Positions 1-8,994 of a stretch of DNA of 33,380 nt are shown piece after piece; the stretch's first letter is position 1, and each line of letters begins with the position of its first letter. The DNA lies in contig JADCES010000025.1 of the NCBI GenBank assembly GCA_020250005.1, positions 1 through 33,380 on the forward strand, in the 5' to 3' direction. Both the position numbers and the translations under genes were made by a program. The notes under the pieces are model-generated. The model saw only the letters and a list, made by a program, of their open reading frames with translations. It did no database searches and was not told the DNA's origin. The DNA comes from Roseomonas sp. (GTDB lineage Bacteria > Pseudomonadota > Alphaproteobacteria > Acetobacterales > Acetobacteraceae).

Positions 1-209
1 CGCCTTTCATCGCGCCGAAAGGATCGGTCGCCCTTGATGGTGTTTCACTGACGGTGAATGAGGTTGACGGCGCGACCTTTGGCGTCAACATCATCCCCCA
101 TACCGCCGCGATGACGGGCTTTGGCACCTTGCAGCCCGGGGATCGCGTCAATATCGAAATAGACACGCTGGCCCGTTACGTCGCCCGCATGATGGAGTTC
201 AGGGCATGA
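1..209 (+). CDS. ribE: Riboflavin synthase alpha subunit, 3' end only
   Basis: This is the last 68 codons of a gene that begins left of the window; the reading frame starts at base 3. Riboflavin synthase dismutates two 6,7-dimethyl-8-ribityllumazine molecules into riboflavin plus the pyrimidinedione, the final step of the pathway. The visible part is the C-terminal lumazine-binding repeat, with the family signature ALDGVSLTVNEV followed by the IIPHTAAMTGFG stretch and GDRVNIEIDTLARYV. It ends in TGA at 207-209, and the next gene begins inside that stop (ATGA, 206-209), so translation is probably coupled. Placement ahead of ribB, ribH, nusB and thiL supports the call. Confidence 0.93.
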   Translation, partial: PFIAPKGSVALDGVSLTVNEVDGATFGVNIIPHTAAMTGFGTLQPGDRVNIEIDTLARYVARMMEFRA

Positions 210-1345
210 CTTCCCAAATAGCGGAAACCGCTATCCGCACTTCCTTCGCTGATTTCATCTCACCGACTGAGGAATTGCTGGAAGAAGCGCGCCGCGGGCG
301 CATGTTCATCCTGGTGGATGATGAAGACCGCGAGAATGAGGGCGATCTGGTGATCCCCGCGCAATTCGCGACCCCGGATGCGATCAATTTCATGGCGCGT
401 TATGCGCGCGGCCTGATCTGCCTTTCCATGACGCGTGCGCGGGTGGATCAATTGGGCCTGCCGCTGATGGCGCAATCCAATGGCACGCGGCACCAAACCG
501 CCTTCACCGTTTCCATCGAAGCGCGTGATGGCGTGACCACGGGGATTTCCGCGGCTGATCGCGCGCGCACGGTCGCGGTTGCGATCAATCCGGAATTGGG
601 GCGTGAGCATATCGTGACCCCCGGCCATGTCTTTCCGCTCGTGGCGCGCGAAGGCGGCACGCTGGTGCGTGCAGGGCATACGGAAGCGGCGGTGGATTTC
701 GCGCGGCTTGCGGGGCTTAATCCCTCCGGCGTCATTTGTGAGATCATGAATGATGATGGCACCATGGCGCGCATGCCGGATCTGGTGGCCTTCGCGCAGC
801 ATCATGGGCTGAAGCTTGGCACCATTGCCGATCTAATCGGGCATCGCCGTCGCACCGAAAAGCTGGTGCGCCGCGTACAGGAAGGCGAAGTTGAGCAGGC
901 AATCGGCGGCACCTGGCGCGCCATTGTCTATGAAAGCACTGCTGCCTCCGGGGAACATCTGGCGCTGGTGAAAGGCGATGTTAGCACCGATGCGCCGGTA
1001 CTGGTGCGCATGCATGCGGCGTCGCTGTTCCGCGAAATTGTTTCGGGCCGCGGACTTGGCGATTTGCATGCGGCAATGCGCATGATTGATGCCGCCGGGC
1101 GCGGTGTGGTGGTGCTGCTGCGCGATCCGCGCCCCGATGCGCTTTCCATTCGCCTAAAGCGCGGGCCGAGCCATGCGATTGCACCCGAGATCCGCGATTA
1201 CGGTATTGGCGCGCAGATCCTGGATGATCTGGGTGTGAAGCGCATCATCCGGCTTTCCAATAACCCGCGCCCGCTGATCGGGCTTGAAGGCTATGGGTTG
1301 CAAGTGCTGGAAACCCGTCCCATCCCCTCGGAGAAAACACCATGA
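206..1345 (+). CDS. ribB: 3,4-dihydroxy-2-butanone 4-phosphate synthase with degenerate GTP cyclohydrolase II-like C-terminal domain (RibBX type)
   Basis: Residues about 14-215 form the DHBP synthase domain, which converts ribulose 5-phosphate to 3,4-dihydroxy-2-butanone 4-phosphate plus formate. It carries the acidic metal/substrate loop [10 protein letters not shown] (38-47), TGISAADRA (112-120), the GHVFPL histidine (141) and the REGG/AGHTEAA stretch. Residues about 216-379 align with GTP cyclohydrolase II and keep its tail ([10 protein letters not shown] at 330-339, SNNP, EGYGLQV). The zinc-binding stretch, normally C-x2-G followed by C-x-C, reads [12 protein letters not shown] (268-279) with no cysteine. 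The GTP cyclohydrolase activity is therefore probably lost; alphaproteobacteria with this architecture are known as RibBX. The start overlaps ribE by ATGA and the end overlaps ribH by ATGA. Confidence 0.93.
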   Translation: MTSQIAETAIRTSFADFISPTEELLEEARRGRMFILVDDEDRENEGDLVIPAQFATPDAINFMARYARGLICLSMTRARVDQLGLPLMAQSNGTRHQTAFTVSIEARDGVTTGISAADRARTVAVAINPELGREHIVTPGHVFPLVAREGGTLVRAGHTEAAVDFARLAGLNPSGVICEIMNDDGTMARMPDLVAFAQHHGLKLGTIADLIGHRRRTEKLVRRVQEGEVEQAIGGTWRAIVYESTAASGEHLALVKGDVSTDAPVLVRMHAASLFREIVSGRGLGDLHAAMRMIDAAGRGVVVLLRDPRPDALSIRLKRGPSHAIAPEIRDYGIGAQILDDLGVKRIIRLSNNPRPLIGLEGYGLQVLETRPIPSEKTP

Positions 1346-1824
1346 GCACGATTGATTCCCCTGCCCGGGGTCGCGCGCATCTTGCCGGCGAAGCGCCGCG
1401 TATTCTGGTGATCCAGGCACCCTATTACCGCAATGTTGTCGAAGGCATGCGGATTGGCGCCATGGCGGTATTCCAGGATTTGAAGGCTGAATTGGAGACT
1501 GTGGAAGTCGCCGGCGGTTTTGAATTGCCGGCAGCGCTGCGCATGGCGATGAAGGCCAGGCGCCGCTGGGATGGGTATCTGCTGCTGGGCTGCGTGGTGA
1601 AGGGTGAGACGGATCATTACAACTTCATTTGTGACGCCATCTGCAAGGGTATCATGGATATCGCGGTGGAAACCGGCGCGCCGATCGGTCTTGGCTTGCT
1701 GACGGTGGACACTCTGGCGCAGGCGGAAGCACGTTCGCGCCCTGATCGCATGAACAAAGGCATTGAAGCGGCGCATGCGCTGGTGGCGCAAATCGCCCTG
1801 GCGCGAGGTTGGGGGCTGGCATGA
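1342..1824 (+). CDS. ribH: 6,7-dimethyl-8-ribityllumazine synthase
   Basis: Lumazine synthase condenses the RibB product with 5-amino-6-ribitylaminouracil, giving the substrate of riboflavin synthase. The 160-residue length is normal. Family motifs are visible: APYYRNVVEGM near residue 26, VAGGFELP (56-63, the usual V-P-G-A-F-E-L-P site), and VVKGETDHYNF (86-95), where H92 is the expected catalytic histidine. A further conserved stretch reads GAPIGLGLLTVDTLAQAEAR. The ATG overlaps the ribB stop (ATGA), and its own TGA at 1822-1824 overlaps the preferred nusB start. The short N-terminal extension rich in G, A and R is unremarkable. Confidence 0.96.
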   Translation: MSTIDSPARGRAHLAGEAPRILVIQAPYYRNVVEGMRIGAMAVFQDLKAELETVEVAGGFELPAALRMAMKARRRWDGYLLLGCVVKGETDHYNFICDAICKGIMDIAVETGAPIGLGLLTVDTLAQAEARSRPDRMNKGIEAAHALVAQIALARGWGLA

Positions 1825-2315
1825 AAGCCGAAAGGCGCGCGCCCGCGCGCCCACGTACCGGCGCCCGCGTTGCCGCCGTGCAGGCGCTATTCCAGAGCGA
1901 GCATACGGGCGAAAGTGTTGAAACCGTTGCGGATCAATTCATCCGCCATCGTATCGGCGCGCCTAGCGGCCCGATTGAATTCGAAGAAGGCGGTGTGCCG
2001 GAAGCGCATATTCCACTGTTCCAGGCGATCCTGAAGCAGGTGGCCGATCACGCAGAAGTGGCCGATGCCGCGATCAGGGACTGCCTGCAAAAGGGTTGGA
2101 CTCTGGATCGGCTTGATCCCGTATTGCGCGCGTTGTTGCGTGCGGCGACTGGCGAATTGATGCAGGCGCATGAACCGCCGGCGCGTGTGGTGATCAACGA
2201 ATATCTGGATATCGCCGCCGGGTTTCTGGATGAGGAAGCCACCCGCTACGCCAATGGCATGCTGGATACGCTGGCGCATCGGCTACGCCCGGCGGATTTC
2301 GCGCCAGGCGCCTGA
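1821..2315 (+). CDS. nusB: Transcription antitermination factor NusB
   Basis: NusB binds boxA RNA together with NusE (ribosomal protein S10) in rRNA antitermination. The protein is all-helical in appearance, with the N-terminal RNA-binding signature TGARVAAVQALFQSE and the C-terminal signature PARVVINEYLDIAAGF followed by ATRYANGMLDTLA. I place the start at the ATG at 1821, which overlaps the ribH stop as ATGA and gives 164 residues; a TTG at 1809 in the same frame would add four residues and is less likely. An insert of roughly 20 residues follows the first helix (RHRIGAPSGPIEFEEGG), which alphaproteobacterial NusB proteins often have. Its position between ribH and thiL is a widespread arrangement. 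Confidence 0.94.
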   Translation: MKAERRAPARPRTGARVAAVQALFQSEHTGESVETVADQFIRHRIGAPSGPIEFEEGGVPEAHIPLFQAILKQVADHAEVADAAIRDCLQKGWTLDRLDPVLRALLRAATGELMQAHEPPARVVINEYLDIAAGFLDEEATRYANGMLDTLAHRLRPADFAPGA

Positions 2316-2323
2316 AGCGCGCC

Positions 2324-3289
2324 ATGGGCCTGCCCCGCGAATTCGCCCTGATCGCGCGGCATTTCCGCCCACTCGCGGGTGATGGCGCGCTTGATCTCAG
2401 TGACGATGCCGCGCTGCTGACGCCGCCTGCCGGGCAGCAATTGGTGCTGGCGGCGGATGCGCTGGTGGAAGGCGTGCATTTCCTGCCCGATGACCCACCC
2501 GGCATGATCGCGCGCAAATTACTACGGGTGAACCTATCCGATCTTGCGGCGATGGGCGCGGCGCCGCTGGGCTATCTGATGACCACAGCCTTTACGCGCG
2601 GCACGCCCGACGCTTGGATTGCGGATTTCGTCGCGGGATTGGCGGAAGATCAGCAGCGTTTCGGCCTTCAGGTGCTGGGCGGCGATACGGTGGCCACACC
2701 TGGCCCCGCCTGTTTTTCGCTGACCATTATCGGGACCGTACCGCCAGGGCAGGCTTTGCATCGGCGCGGCGCGCGCATTGGCGATGAGATTTGGGTCTCA
2801 GGCAGTATTGGCGATGGCGCGCTGGGGTTGCGGGTGCTGCAAGGAAAACTCCCTGCCGATGCGGAAGGGCATTTGGCGCAGCGTTATCGGTTGCCGGAAC
2901 CGCGTTTGGCCTTGGGGCAGGCGCTACGCGGTGTGGCGCGGGCGGCGATGGATGTCTCGGATGGGTTGGTGCAGGATTTGGGGCATCTCTGCCGCGCCGC
3001 AGGATGCGGGGCAGAGATTACCGCTGATGCTGTACCGCTTTCCGCTGCTGCTAGCGCCGCGCTTGCCGCCGATGCCGCGCTGCTGCCGCTGATCCTGACC
3101 GGCGGCGATGATTATGAATTGCTTTTCGCCGCCGCGCCGGAAGAAGCGGAAGCCGTGCAGGCGGCAAGTGCGACCGCCGGCGTGCCGGTGGCGCGGCTTG
3201 GGCGCTTCATCGCCGGTGAAGGCGTTGTGGTGCGTGATGGCTCAGGTGCCGCCATCACGCTGCCACAAGGTGGCTGGAGCCACTTCTGA
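2324..3289 (+). CDS. thiL: Thiamine-monophosphate kinase
   Basis: ThiL phosphorylates thiamine monophosphate to thiamine diphosphate using ATP. It belongs to the PurM/AIR-synthase-like fold. Visible motifs: LSDDAAL with D27-D28 for magnesium, the ADALVEGVHF stretch (44-53), KLLRVNLSDLAAMGA (65-79), GGDT (119-122), DVSDGL (210-215) and GGDDYELLF (260-268). The length of 321 residues is typical. It starts eight bases after the nusB stop and is the last gene of the rib-nusB-thiL operon; the next gene is convergent only six bases away, with no hairpin terminator visible in between. Confidence 0.95.
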   Translation: MGLPREFALIARHFRPLAGDGALDLSDDAALLTPPAGQQLVLAADALVEGVHFLPDDPPGMIARKLLRVNLSDLAAMGAAPLGYLMTTAFTRGTPDAWIADFVAGLAEDQQRFGLQVLGGDTVATPGPACFSLTIIGTVPPGQALHRRGARIGDEIWVSGSIGDGALGLRVLQGKLPADAEGHLAQRYRLPEPRLALGQALRGVARAAMDVSDGLVQDLGHLCRAAGCGAEITADAVPLSAAASAALAADAALLPLILTGGDDYELLFAAAPEEAEAVQAASATAGVPVARLGRFIAGEGVVVRDGSGAAITLPQGGWSHF

Positions 3290-3295
3290 CGTGAA

Positions 3296-3928
3296 CTACT
3301 TGTCCTTCTGGCCCGGCGCGTAACCACCGCCATCGGTTGGGCGCAGTGCTTCGAACATTTCCGTCACCGCCGCGTAATCGCGATAGCCACAACGCGCGAG
3401 TGGTTGCGCCTTGGCCGTATCAAACCGGCCATTGGTGATATAGGCCTCATCTATGTGAACGCCGACCACCTGGCCGATGATGATCCAGCCCTTGAGCGGC
3501 GCGCCATTGACATCCTGCAACTGCATGGAATGCGTCACCTTGCATTCCAAGGCGGCCGGCGCGGCGGCAACGCGCGGTGCCTTCACAATGCGGCAGGGTG
3601 CGGTGGCAAGCCCGGCGGCTTCGAATTCGCTCACACCTTCCGGCAGCGTGTCGGAGGAGATGTTCATCGCATCAAACAAGGCCCGCGTGCAAAGGTTGAA
3701 GACGAATTCCCCGGTGGCAATCGCATTCGCCGCGCTGTGCTTCATGCTTTCGCTGGTGAAGGCCAGCATGGGCGGGCTGGAATGCACGGCGTTGAAAAAG
3801 CTGTAGGGCGCCAGATTGGGCCGGCCTTGCTGATCAAGGCTGGAAATCCAGCCGATTGGGCGCGGCGCGATAATGGCCTTGAAGGGGTCATGCGGTAGGC
3901 CATGGCCCAGATGCGGTTCGTAGAACAT
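3296..3928 (-). CDS. Flavin reductase-like, FMN-binding split-barrel protein
   Basis: The 210-residue protein matches the flavin reductase-like / flavoredoxin family: an early APRPIGWISSLD stretch, LAPYSFFNAVHSSPPMLAF for the flavin phosphate site, SAANAIATGEFVFN and a late ALECKVTHSMQL strand. Such proteins bind FMN and either reduce free flavin with NAD(P)H or act as small flavin-dependent electron carriers. No partner monooxygenase is adjacent, so the physiological partner is unknown. It is convergent with thiL and divergent from the following gene. A possible ribosome binding site AAGAAAGG lies upstream of the ATG at 3926-3928. The C-terminal tail is glycine-rich and poorly conserved in appearance. 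Confidence 0.83.
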   Translation of the reverse strand: MFYEPHLGHGLPHDPFKAIIAPRPIGWISSLDQQGRPNLAPYSFFNAVHSSPPMLAFTSESMKHSAANAIATGEFVFNLCTRALFDAMNISSDTLPEGVSEFEAAGLATAPCRIVKAPRVAAAPAALECKVTHSMQLQDVNGAPLKGWIIIGQVVGVHIDEAYITNGRFDTAKAQPLARCGYRDYAAVTEMFEALRPTDGGGYAPGQKDK

Positions 3929-4099
3929 GCGAAAGCCTTTCTTGCGGTTGAGCCTGCTGTAACCCTGGCGGCGGATTCAGGGAAGCGTGGAGGATTTCTG
4001 GCCAAGCCTATGGGTGATCCAGCTAGGCTGTGCCTCGTTCACATTTTTGCCAAGGTGCGAATGGTGACAAAAGGGACCTCCCCCCCTAGCTCTACAGTC

Positions 4100-4657
4100 A
4101 TGAGCGCCCAAATCCTCCTCATCCGCCACGGACAATCCACTTTCAACGCCATATTCGATCAGACCAATGTCGACCCGATACACTTTGATGCGCCGCTCTC
4201 GCCCCATGGCCGGCAGCAAGTGGATCTTGGACGACAAAAATTGGCAATGCTGCCGCCGCCGGATCTGGTCATCTGCTCGCCACTCACGCGGGCAATAGAA
4301 ACTACGCTCGGGCTTTTCGGGGATTCTAAAATACCCATCACCGTAACCTGCCGTCATCGAGAGCGATTGGGGAATAGTTGTGATATCGGGCGCTCGCCTG
4401 GCGTGCTGGCCGCCGCGTTTCCGATGCTATCCTTCCAGCATTTGCGTGACCCATGGTGGCATCAGGGCGAACCAGATATGCGGGGAGTACCGGTCGAGCC
4501 CGAGGAGATTTTTTTGCGTCGTGTAGAAGAATTCCGGACTTGGATGGGCACCCAGCGGGGACGCTTGGCCGTCGTCGGACACGGGACGTTTTTCCATCGG
4601 CTCACTGGACTGCATTTCGAGAACTGTGAGATGGTTGACTGGGATGCAACCGCCTAA
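4100..4657 (+). CDS. Histidine phosphatase (phosphoglycerate mutase-like) family protein
   Basis: The 185-residue protein begins with LLIRHGQSTFN, where RHG (9-11) holds the phosphorylated histidine. Other active-site elements are SPLTRAIETT (60-69), a probable catalytic acid near E88 in HRERLGNSCDIG, and the second histidine H161 in VVGHGTFFHRL. The substrate cannot be read from the sequence. I use the ATG at 4100 because RHG then sits at the usual distance from the N-terminus; the frame is open back to 3902, but that extension resembles no known domain. GC is clearly lower than in the neighbours (several lines at about 48-58%), as is the flanking DNA, which suggests horizontal acquisition. 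No strong ribosome binding site is visible. Confidence 0.85.
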   Translation: MSAQILLIRHGQSTFNAIFDQTNVDPIHFDAPLSPHGRQQVDLGRQKLAMLPPPDLVICSPLTRAIETTLGLFGDSKIPITVTCRHRERLGNSCDIGRSPGVLAAAFPMLSFQHLRDPWWHQGEPDMRGVPVEPEEIFLRRVEEFRTWMGTQRGRLAVVGHGTFFHRLTGLHFENCEMVDWDATA

Positions 4658-4787
4658 CGGTCCGGTCCAGCGGCTCCGTCGCACTTTGACCCGGCAGATT
4701 GGCTAAACCACATCAGCTGATCGTATTTATCTTGCTCATGAGCGATTTTGCATGGCTTGAAATTGCTCAAGGGTGCAAAGGGGGGCG

Positions 4788-5678
4788 ATGAACCCGAAAC
4801 TCATCCTGGGGCTCGCCTTTGGCCTTGCTTCTGCCCTGATCTGGGGCGGCCATGCGGTGGTGGCGCGCCCCGTGCTGGCGGATGGCAGCTTCGGCAGTTT
4901 TGATCTGGCGGCGTTTCGCTACGGGGTCGGCATGATGGCGCTGCTGCCTTTCGCCTGGGCAGCGCGTGCCACGCTGCTGCGGCTTGGGCTCAAGCGCATC
5001 CTGTTGCTGGCGCTATTCGGCGGCGCGCCTAATTTGCTGCTGTTCCTGGTGGCGCTGGTCTATGCGCCGGCATCACATGGCGGGACGATCGCGCCCATGA
5101 CCTCACCCATTGTCGGCGCAATCCTGGCGATACCGCTGCTGAAGGAATGGCCCACGCGCGGGCGGGCACTGGCGCTGACCGTCATGGTGATGGGCGTGCT
5201 CATGATCGGTTGGGATGGCGTGATGGGGGATTACCCCGGCGCCTGGCGCGGCGATTTGCTGCTGATGGCATCCGGCGCCACCTGGGCGGTGTTCACGCTG
5301 CTGCTGCGCCGCTGGCAGGTGCCGGCCATTCCAGCGACGGCTGCCATCACCATTGTCTCAGGCCTTGCGATCCTGCCCTTTTGGCTGCCGCTGCGCGCGG
5401 CCGAGGTCTTTGCCATGCCGGCGGGCCTTGTGCTGTTCCACCTGATTGCTCAGGGCCTGGTGCTGGGCTGTGTGGCGATGTTCTTCTTCGCCCGCGCGGT
5501 GGAGCTTTTGGGGGCAACGCGGGCGGCGACGCTTTCCGTCATGGTGCCGGTGGTGGCGCTGCTGCTGGCGGGGCTTTGGTTGCGCGAACCGCTGTCCCTG
5601 CTGCAAATTCTGGGGGCGGGCTTGGCCGTTGCCGGGATGCTCGCCGCGGTGCTGTTCACCGGAAGGAAGAGCGCATGA
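4788..5678 (+). CDS. EamA/DMT-family membrane transporter
   Basis: The 296-residue protein is highly hydrophobic with about ten predicted membrane segments arranged as two EamA repeats (roughly residues 5-140 and 150-292). Hallmarks are the N-terminal SALIWGGHAVVARP, the positive-inside loops, TSPIVGAILAIPLLKE closing repeat one, and SVMVPVVALLLAGLWLREPL closing repeat two. DMT proteins are usually exporters of amino acids or other metabolites; the substrate is not evident here. The ATG at 4788 follows a purine-rich AAAGGGGGG; a GTG at 4773 in the same frame is possible but less likely. Its TGA overlaps the start of the next gene (ATGA), so it is probably co-translated with the FAD oxidoreductase. 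Confidence 0.88.
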   Translation: MNPKLILGLAFGLASALIWGGHAVVARPVLADGSFGSFDLAAFRYGVGMMALLPFAWAARATLLRLGLKRILLLALFGGAPNLLLFLVALVYAPASHGGTIAPMTSPIVGAILAIPLLKEWPTRGRALALTVMVMGVLMIGWDGVMGDYPGAWRGDLLLMASGATWAVFTLLLRRWQVPAIPATAAITIVSGLAILPFWLPLRAAEVFAMPAGLVLFHLIAQGLVLGCVAMFFFARAVELLGATRAATLSVMVPVVALLLAGLWLREPLSLLQILGAGLAVAGMLAAVLFTGRKSA

Positions 5679-6982
5679 ATGCCATGACCACCCCTATGCC
5701 GCCGAGCCTTTGGGCCGCCACCGCGCCCGCGCCCCCCGCGACAGAACCGCTACTGGGCGAGGCACGCACCGGCGTTGCGGTGGTGGGCGCTGGCTTTACC
5801 GGGCTATCGGCGGCGCTGCATTTGGCCGAAGCCGGCGTGCCGGTGACGGTGTTGGAGGGTGCGGAAATCGGCTGGGGCGCTTCCGGGCGCAATAACGGCC
5901 AGGTGATTCCCAATATGTCGCGCCTCGATCCCGATGCCATTGTGGCGAGTGTCGCGCGCGAACATGGCGGGCGCGACAAGGGCGAGGAATTGGTCGGGCT
6001 GATCCGCGACAGCGCATCCTTGGTGTTTGACCTGATCCGCAAGCACGATATCCAGGCGGAAGCGGTTCAGAACGGCTGGATCCAGCCGGCGCATCGGCCT
6101 TCGCGCATGAAGCTTGCGGCATCCCGCGTCGAGCAATGGGGCCGCCGCGGTGCCCCCGTGCGCATGGTGGATCGGGCGGAAATGGCCTCCCTCGCCGGCA
6201 CGGATTACTGGCATGGCGGGTGGGAGAATAAGACTGGCGGGCGGATCAATCCGCTTGGTTATGCGCGCGGCCTGGCAGCGGCGGCGATGCGTGCGGGGGC
6301 GGTGGTGCATACCGGCAGCCCGGTGCGCGCTATCCGGCAGGAACCCGGCGGCTGGGCAGTGGAAACGCCGCGCGGGGTTTTGCATGCCGAACGCGTGATT
6401 ATCGCGACCCATGCCTATACCGGGGATTTCTGGCCGGGGCTCAAGCAAAGCATTGTGCCGGTGCGCTCATACCAGATGGGTACCTCGGTGCTGTCCGATA
6501 ATGTGCGCAAATCCATCCTGCCGCAGGGGCATGCGCTTTCGGATACGCAAGGCGATCTGTATTTCTATCGCTTCGATGCGAATGGAAGGCTGGTGACGGG
6601 GGGCGGCTTGATCGTGCCCTTCGGCTGGGAAGGGCGCATTCGCGCGCGCATCACGGAACGGGTGAAGCGCGTTTTTCCACAAATTGGCGATGTGCAATTC
6701 GATTACATCTGGTGGGGCTATGTGGCGGCGACTGATGACAAGATGCCGCATGTTTATGAATTGGCCCCCGGCGTTCTGACGTGGACCGGCTGCAATGGCC
6801 GCGGCGTGGCTTTGGCAACCGCACTCGGGCGTGAATTGGCCAAGGCGAGCAATGGAACGGCCTTGGCCGATATTGCCGCACCGGTCGAAAAGAAGCTCCG
6901 CCGTATTGCGGGCCATGAATTCCGTGCCTTTGGCATTGCCTGGACCATGGCGCAGAATCGCTTGCGTGATGCCAGGGATTGA
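5675..6982 (+). CDS. FAD-dependent amine/amino-acid oxidoreductase (DAO family, PuuB/OrdL-like)
   Basis: The 435-residue protein has an N-terminal Rossmann FAD-binding motif [19 protein letters not shown] (about 37-55), with E61 as the expected ribose-binding acid, followed by [10 protein letters not shown] (68-77), typical of the gamma-glutamylputrescine oxidase/OrdL branch of the DAO superfamily. The DAO C-terminal flavin-contact motif appears as [12 protein letters not shown] and then [16 protein letters not shown]. Such enzymes oxidise a C-N bond of a secondary amine, amino acid or polyamine derivative, giving an aldehyde or imine plus H2O2 or reduced acceptor. The substrate is not determined. 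The start at 5675 overlaps the DMT transporter stop. No aldehyde dehydrogenase or glutamine-synthetase-like gene of a putrescine pathway is nearby. Confidence 0.87.
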   Translation: MNAMTTPMPPSLWAATAPAPPATEPLLGEARTGVAVVGAGFTGLSAALHLAEAGVPVTVLEGAEIGWGASGRNNGQVIPNMSRLDPDAIVASVAREHGGRDKGEELVGLIRDSASLVFDLIRKHDIQAEAVQNGWIQPAHRPSRMKLAASRVEQWGRRGAPVRMVDRAEMASLAGTDYWHGGWENKTGGRINPLGYARGLAAAAMRAGAVVHTGSPVRAIRQEPGGWAVETPRGVLHAERVIIATHAYTGDFWPGLKQSIVPVRSYQMGTSVLSDNVRKSILPQGHALSDTQGDLYFYRFDANGRLVTGGGLIVPFGWEGRIRARITERVKRVFPQIGDVQFDYIWWGYVAATDDKMPHVYELAPGVLTWTGCNGRGVALATALGRELAKASNGTALADIAAPVEKKLRRIAGHEFRAFGIAWTMAQNRLRDARD

Positions 6983-7074
6983 AGGTTTGGCGGTTTTCCG
7001 CCGCTGCTGGTAATAAGGTTTCCGAAAAAGCGGCCGTCGCGCCGCGAGAAAATTGCTGGTTGGAGAATAGGCCA

Positions 7075-8736
7075 ATGACACCGCCGCTTGATGCCGCCAC
7101 CCCGGCGCGCCCGGAAAATTTCCGCTATTCACCCATGTTCCCGCTGGGCGCCGATACCACGCCCTGGCGCAAGCTGCCGATTGATGGCATCTCAACCATG
7201 CAGGTGGATGGCAAGACCGTTTTGAAGGTGAAGCCCGCCGCGCTGGAAGCGCTGGCCTTCCAAGCCTGCAAGGATGTGTCCCATCTGCTGCGCCCGGCGC
7301 ATCTGGCGCAACTGGCGAAAATTCTAAAAGACCCGGAAGCGAGTGCGAATGATCGTTTTGTTGCACTTGATTTGCTGAAAAACGCCAATATCGCCGCCGG
7401 CGGTGTTTTGCCCATGTGCCAGGATACTGGCACGGCCATCGTGTTCGGCAAAAAGGGCCAGCGCGTTTGGGTGGAAGGCGATGAGGAAGAGGCGCTGTCT
7501 TACGGCGTGCATCGCACCTATACCGAAACCAATCTGCGCTATTCGCAAATGGCGCCGATCACGATGTATGAGGAAAAGAACACCGGCAATAATCTGCCTG
7601 TTGAGTTTTCCATCATGGCGCAGCCCGGCGATCATCATGCCGATGAACTGCATCTGATGTTCGTGCTGAAGGGTGGCGGTTCCGCCAACAAAACCTTTCT
7701 GTTCCAGCAAACCCGCGCCGTGCTCAACAAGCCGAAGCTGCTCGCGTTTCTGGAAGAGAAGATCAAGACCCTCGGCACCAGCGCCTGCCCGCCCTATCAT
7801 TTGGCCATCGTCATTGGCGGCACCAGCGCGGAAGCGACACTGAAAACCGTGAAGCTTGCCAGCACGAAATGGCTGGATGCGTTGCCGAATTCGGGCGATC
7901 TTTCGGGCCATGCCTTCCGCGATGTGGAGTTGGAAGCAGAGGTACATAAGCTCACGCAAAACCTTGGCATTGGCGCGCAATTCGGCGGCAAGTATTTCTG
8001 CCATGATGTGCGCGTGGTCCGCCTGGCGCGGCATGGCGCGAGCCTGCCGATTGGCATTGGCGTTTCCTGTTCTGCGGATCGCCAGATCAAGGCGAAGATC
8101 ACGCCGGAAGGCGTTTTTGTCGAGGATCTGGAACATGACCCGGCGAAGTATTTGCCTGAAGCAACCGCCGATATCCTGAATGGGGAGGTGGTGAAGATCG
8201 ACCTGTCCCGCCCCATGAGCGACATCCGCGCGACGCTCTCAAAGTATCCCGTGAAAACGCGCGTCAGCCTGACCGGCACCATGGTGGTCGCTCGTGACAT
8301 TGCGCATGCGAAATTGCAGGAGCGGCTCGATGCCGGGCAGGGTCTGCCGCAATATATGAAGGATCACCCGGTTTATTATGCGGGTCCGGCGAAAACGCCG
8401 ACCGGTATGGCCACCGGTTCCTTCGGCCCCACCACGGCGGGGCGGATGGATTCCTATGTGGAAGCCTTCCAAAGCGCCGGCGGTTCCATGGTGATGCTGG
8501 CCAAGGGCAATCGTTCCAAGGCTGTCTTGAATGCCTGCAAGAAATATGGCGGTTTCTACCTGGGTTCGGTGGGCGGCCCCGCCGCGCGGCTCGCGCAGGA
8601 CTGCATCAAGAAAGTGGAAGTGCTGGAATACCCCGAGCTTGGCATGGAAGCTGTCTGGCGGATTGAGGTTGAGGATTTCCCGGCCTTCATCGTCATGGAT
8701 GACAAGGGCAATGATTTCTATGAGGGGCTGGAGTGA
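7075..8736 (+). CDS. fumA: Fumarate hydratase, class I (iron-sulfur, FumA-type)
   Basis: Class I fumarase interconverts fumarate and L-malate with an oxygen-sensitive 4Fe-4S cluster. The three cluster cysteines are evident in [10 protein letters not shown] (about residue 115), [18 protein letters not shown] (about 238) and [14 protein letters not shown] (about 332). The second domain carries [12 protein letters not shown] and the [13 protein letters not shown] region. The length of 553 residues fits the single-chain type rather than the split alpha/beta type. I use the ATG at 7075, preceded by GGAG about ten bases upstream; an upstream in-frame start at 6979 would overlap the previous gene and add residues with no family resemblance. 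The stop overlaps the next start as GTGA. Confidence 0.96.
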   Translation: MTPPLDAATPARPENFRYSPMFPLGADTTPWRKLPIDGISTMQVDGKTVLKVKPAALEALAFQACKDVSHLLRPAHLAQLAKILKDPEASANDRFVALDLLKNANIAAGGVLPMCQDTGTAIVFGKKGQRVWVEGDEEEALSYGVHRTYTETNLRYSQMAPITMYEEKNTGNNLPVEFSIMAQPGDHHADELHLMFVLKGGGSANKTFLFQQTRAVLNKPKLLAFLEEKIKTLGTSACPPYHLAIVIGGTSAEATLKTVKLASTKWLDALPNSGDLSGHAFRDVELEAEVHKLTQNLGIGAQFGGKYFCHDVRVVRLARHGASLPIGIGVSCSADRQIKAKITPEGVFVEDLEHDPAKYLPEATADILNGEVVKIDLSRPMSDIRATLSKYPVKTRVSLTGTMVVARDIAHAKLQERLDAGQGLPQYMKDHPVYYAGPAKTPTGMATGSFGPTTAGRMDSYVEAFQSAGGSMVMLAKGNRSKAVLNACKKYGGFYLGSVGGPAARLAQDCIKKVEVLEYPELGMEAVWRIEVEDFPAFIVMDDKGNDFYEGLE

Positions 8737-8981
8737 GCGCCACCGAGGATCGCCGCCTGCCGGCGCGCTTCACGCTGCCGGTGACAGGCTTCATCCTGTC
8801 GGGGATCATGACCATCATCATCTCCGGCATCTCAACGCTGCTGGCTTTGGGGCCGGGGGCAGAGTTTCTCCTGCGCTGGCCGATTGCTTGGATTTCCTCC
8901 TGGATCATCGCCTTTCCAACCGTGCTGGTGGTGCTGCCCATCGTGCGGCGGATTGTCGCGCGCATCGTCGCCCCGCCCTGA
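8733..8981 (+). CDS. DUF2798-like small membrane protein
   Basis: An 82-residue protein with a short basic N-terminus and two hydrophobic segments (about residues 14-40 and 46-75), starting at a GTG that overlaps the fumarase stop. Its pattern [21 protein letters not shown], then [27 protein letters not shown], matches the DUF2798 family of two-helix inner-membrane proteins, whose function is unknown. Translational coupling to fumA places it in the same transcript. It contains no catalytic or metal-binding motif. Family assignment is by pattern memory. Confidence 0.8.
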   Translation: MSATEDRRLPARFTLPVTGFILSGIMTIIISGISTLLALGPGAEFLLRWPIAWISSWIIAFPTVLVVLPIVRRIVARIVAPP

Positions 8982-8994
8982 AAGGATAAGGCCG

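Noticed and set aside
1-1824. FMN riboswitch or other rib regulatory RNA
   Set aside because: The window begins inside ribE and each downstream gene is coupled by ATGA, leaving no space for a leader; any riboswitch would lie to the left.
3902-4099. Upstream extension of the histidine phosphatase to 3902
   Set aside because: It would place RHG far from the N-terminus and overlap the divergent flavin reductase start; the added residues resemble nothing.
4757-4770. TTGA-N6-TCAA symmetric site before the DMT transporter
   Set aside because: Short and likely by chance; no second element or promoter could be matched to it.
6983-7074. Upstream extension of fumarase to 6979
   Set aside because: The extra 32 residues show no resemblance to fumarases, and the ATG at 7075 has a good ribosome binding site.
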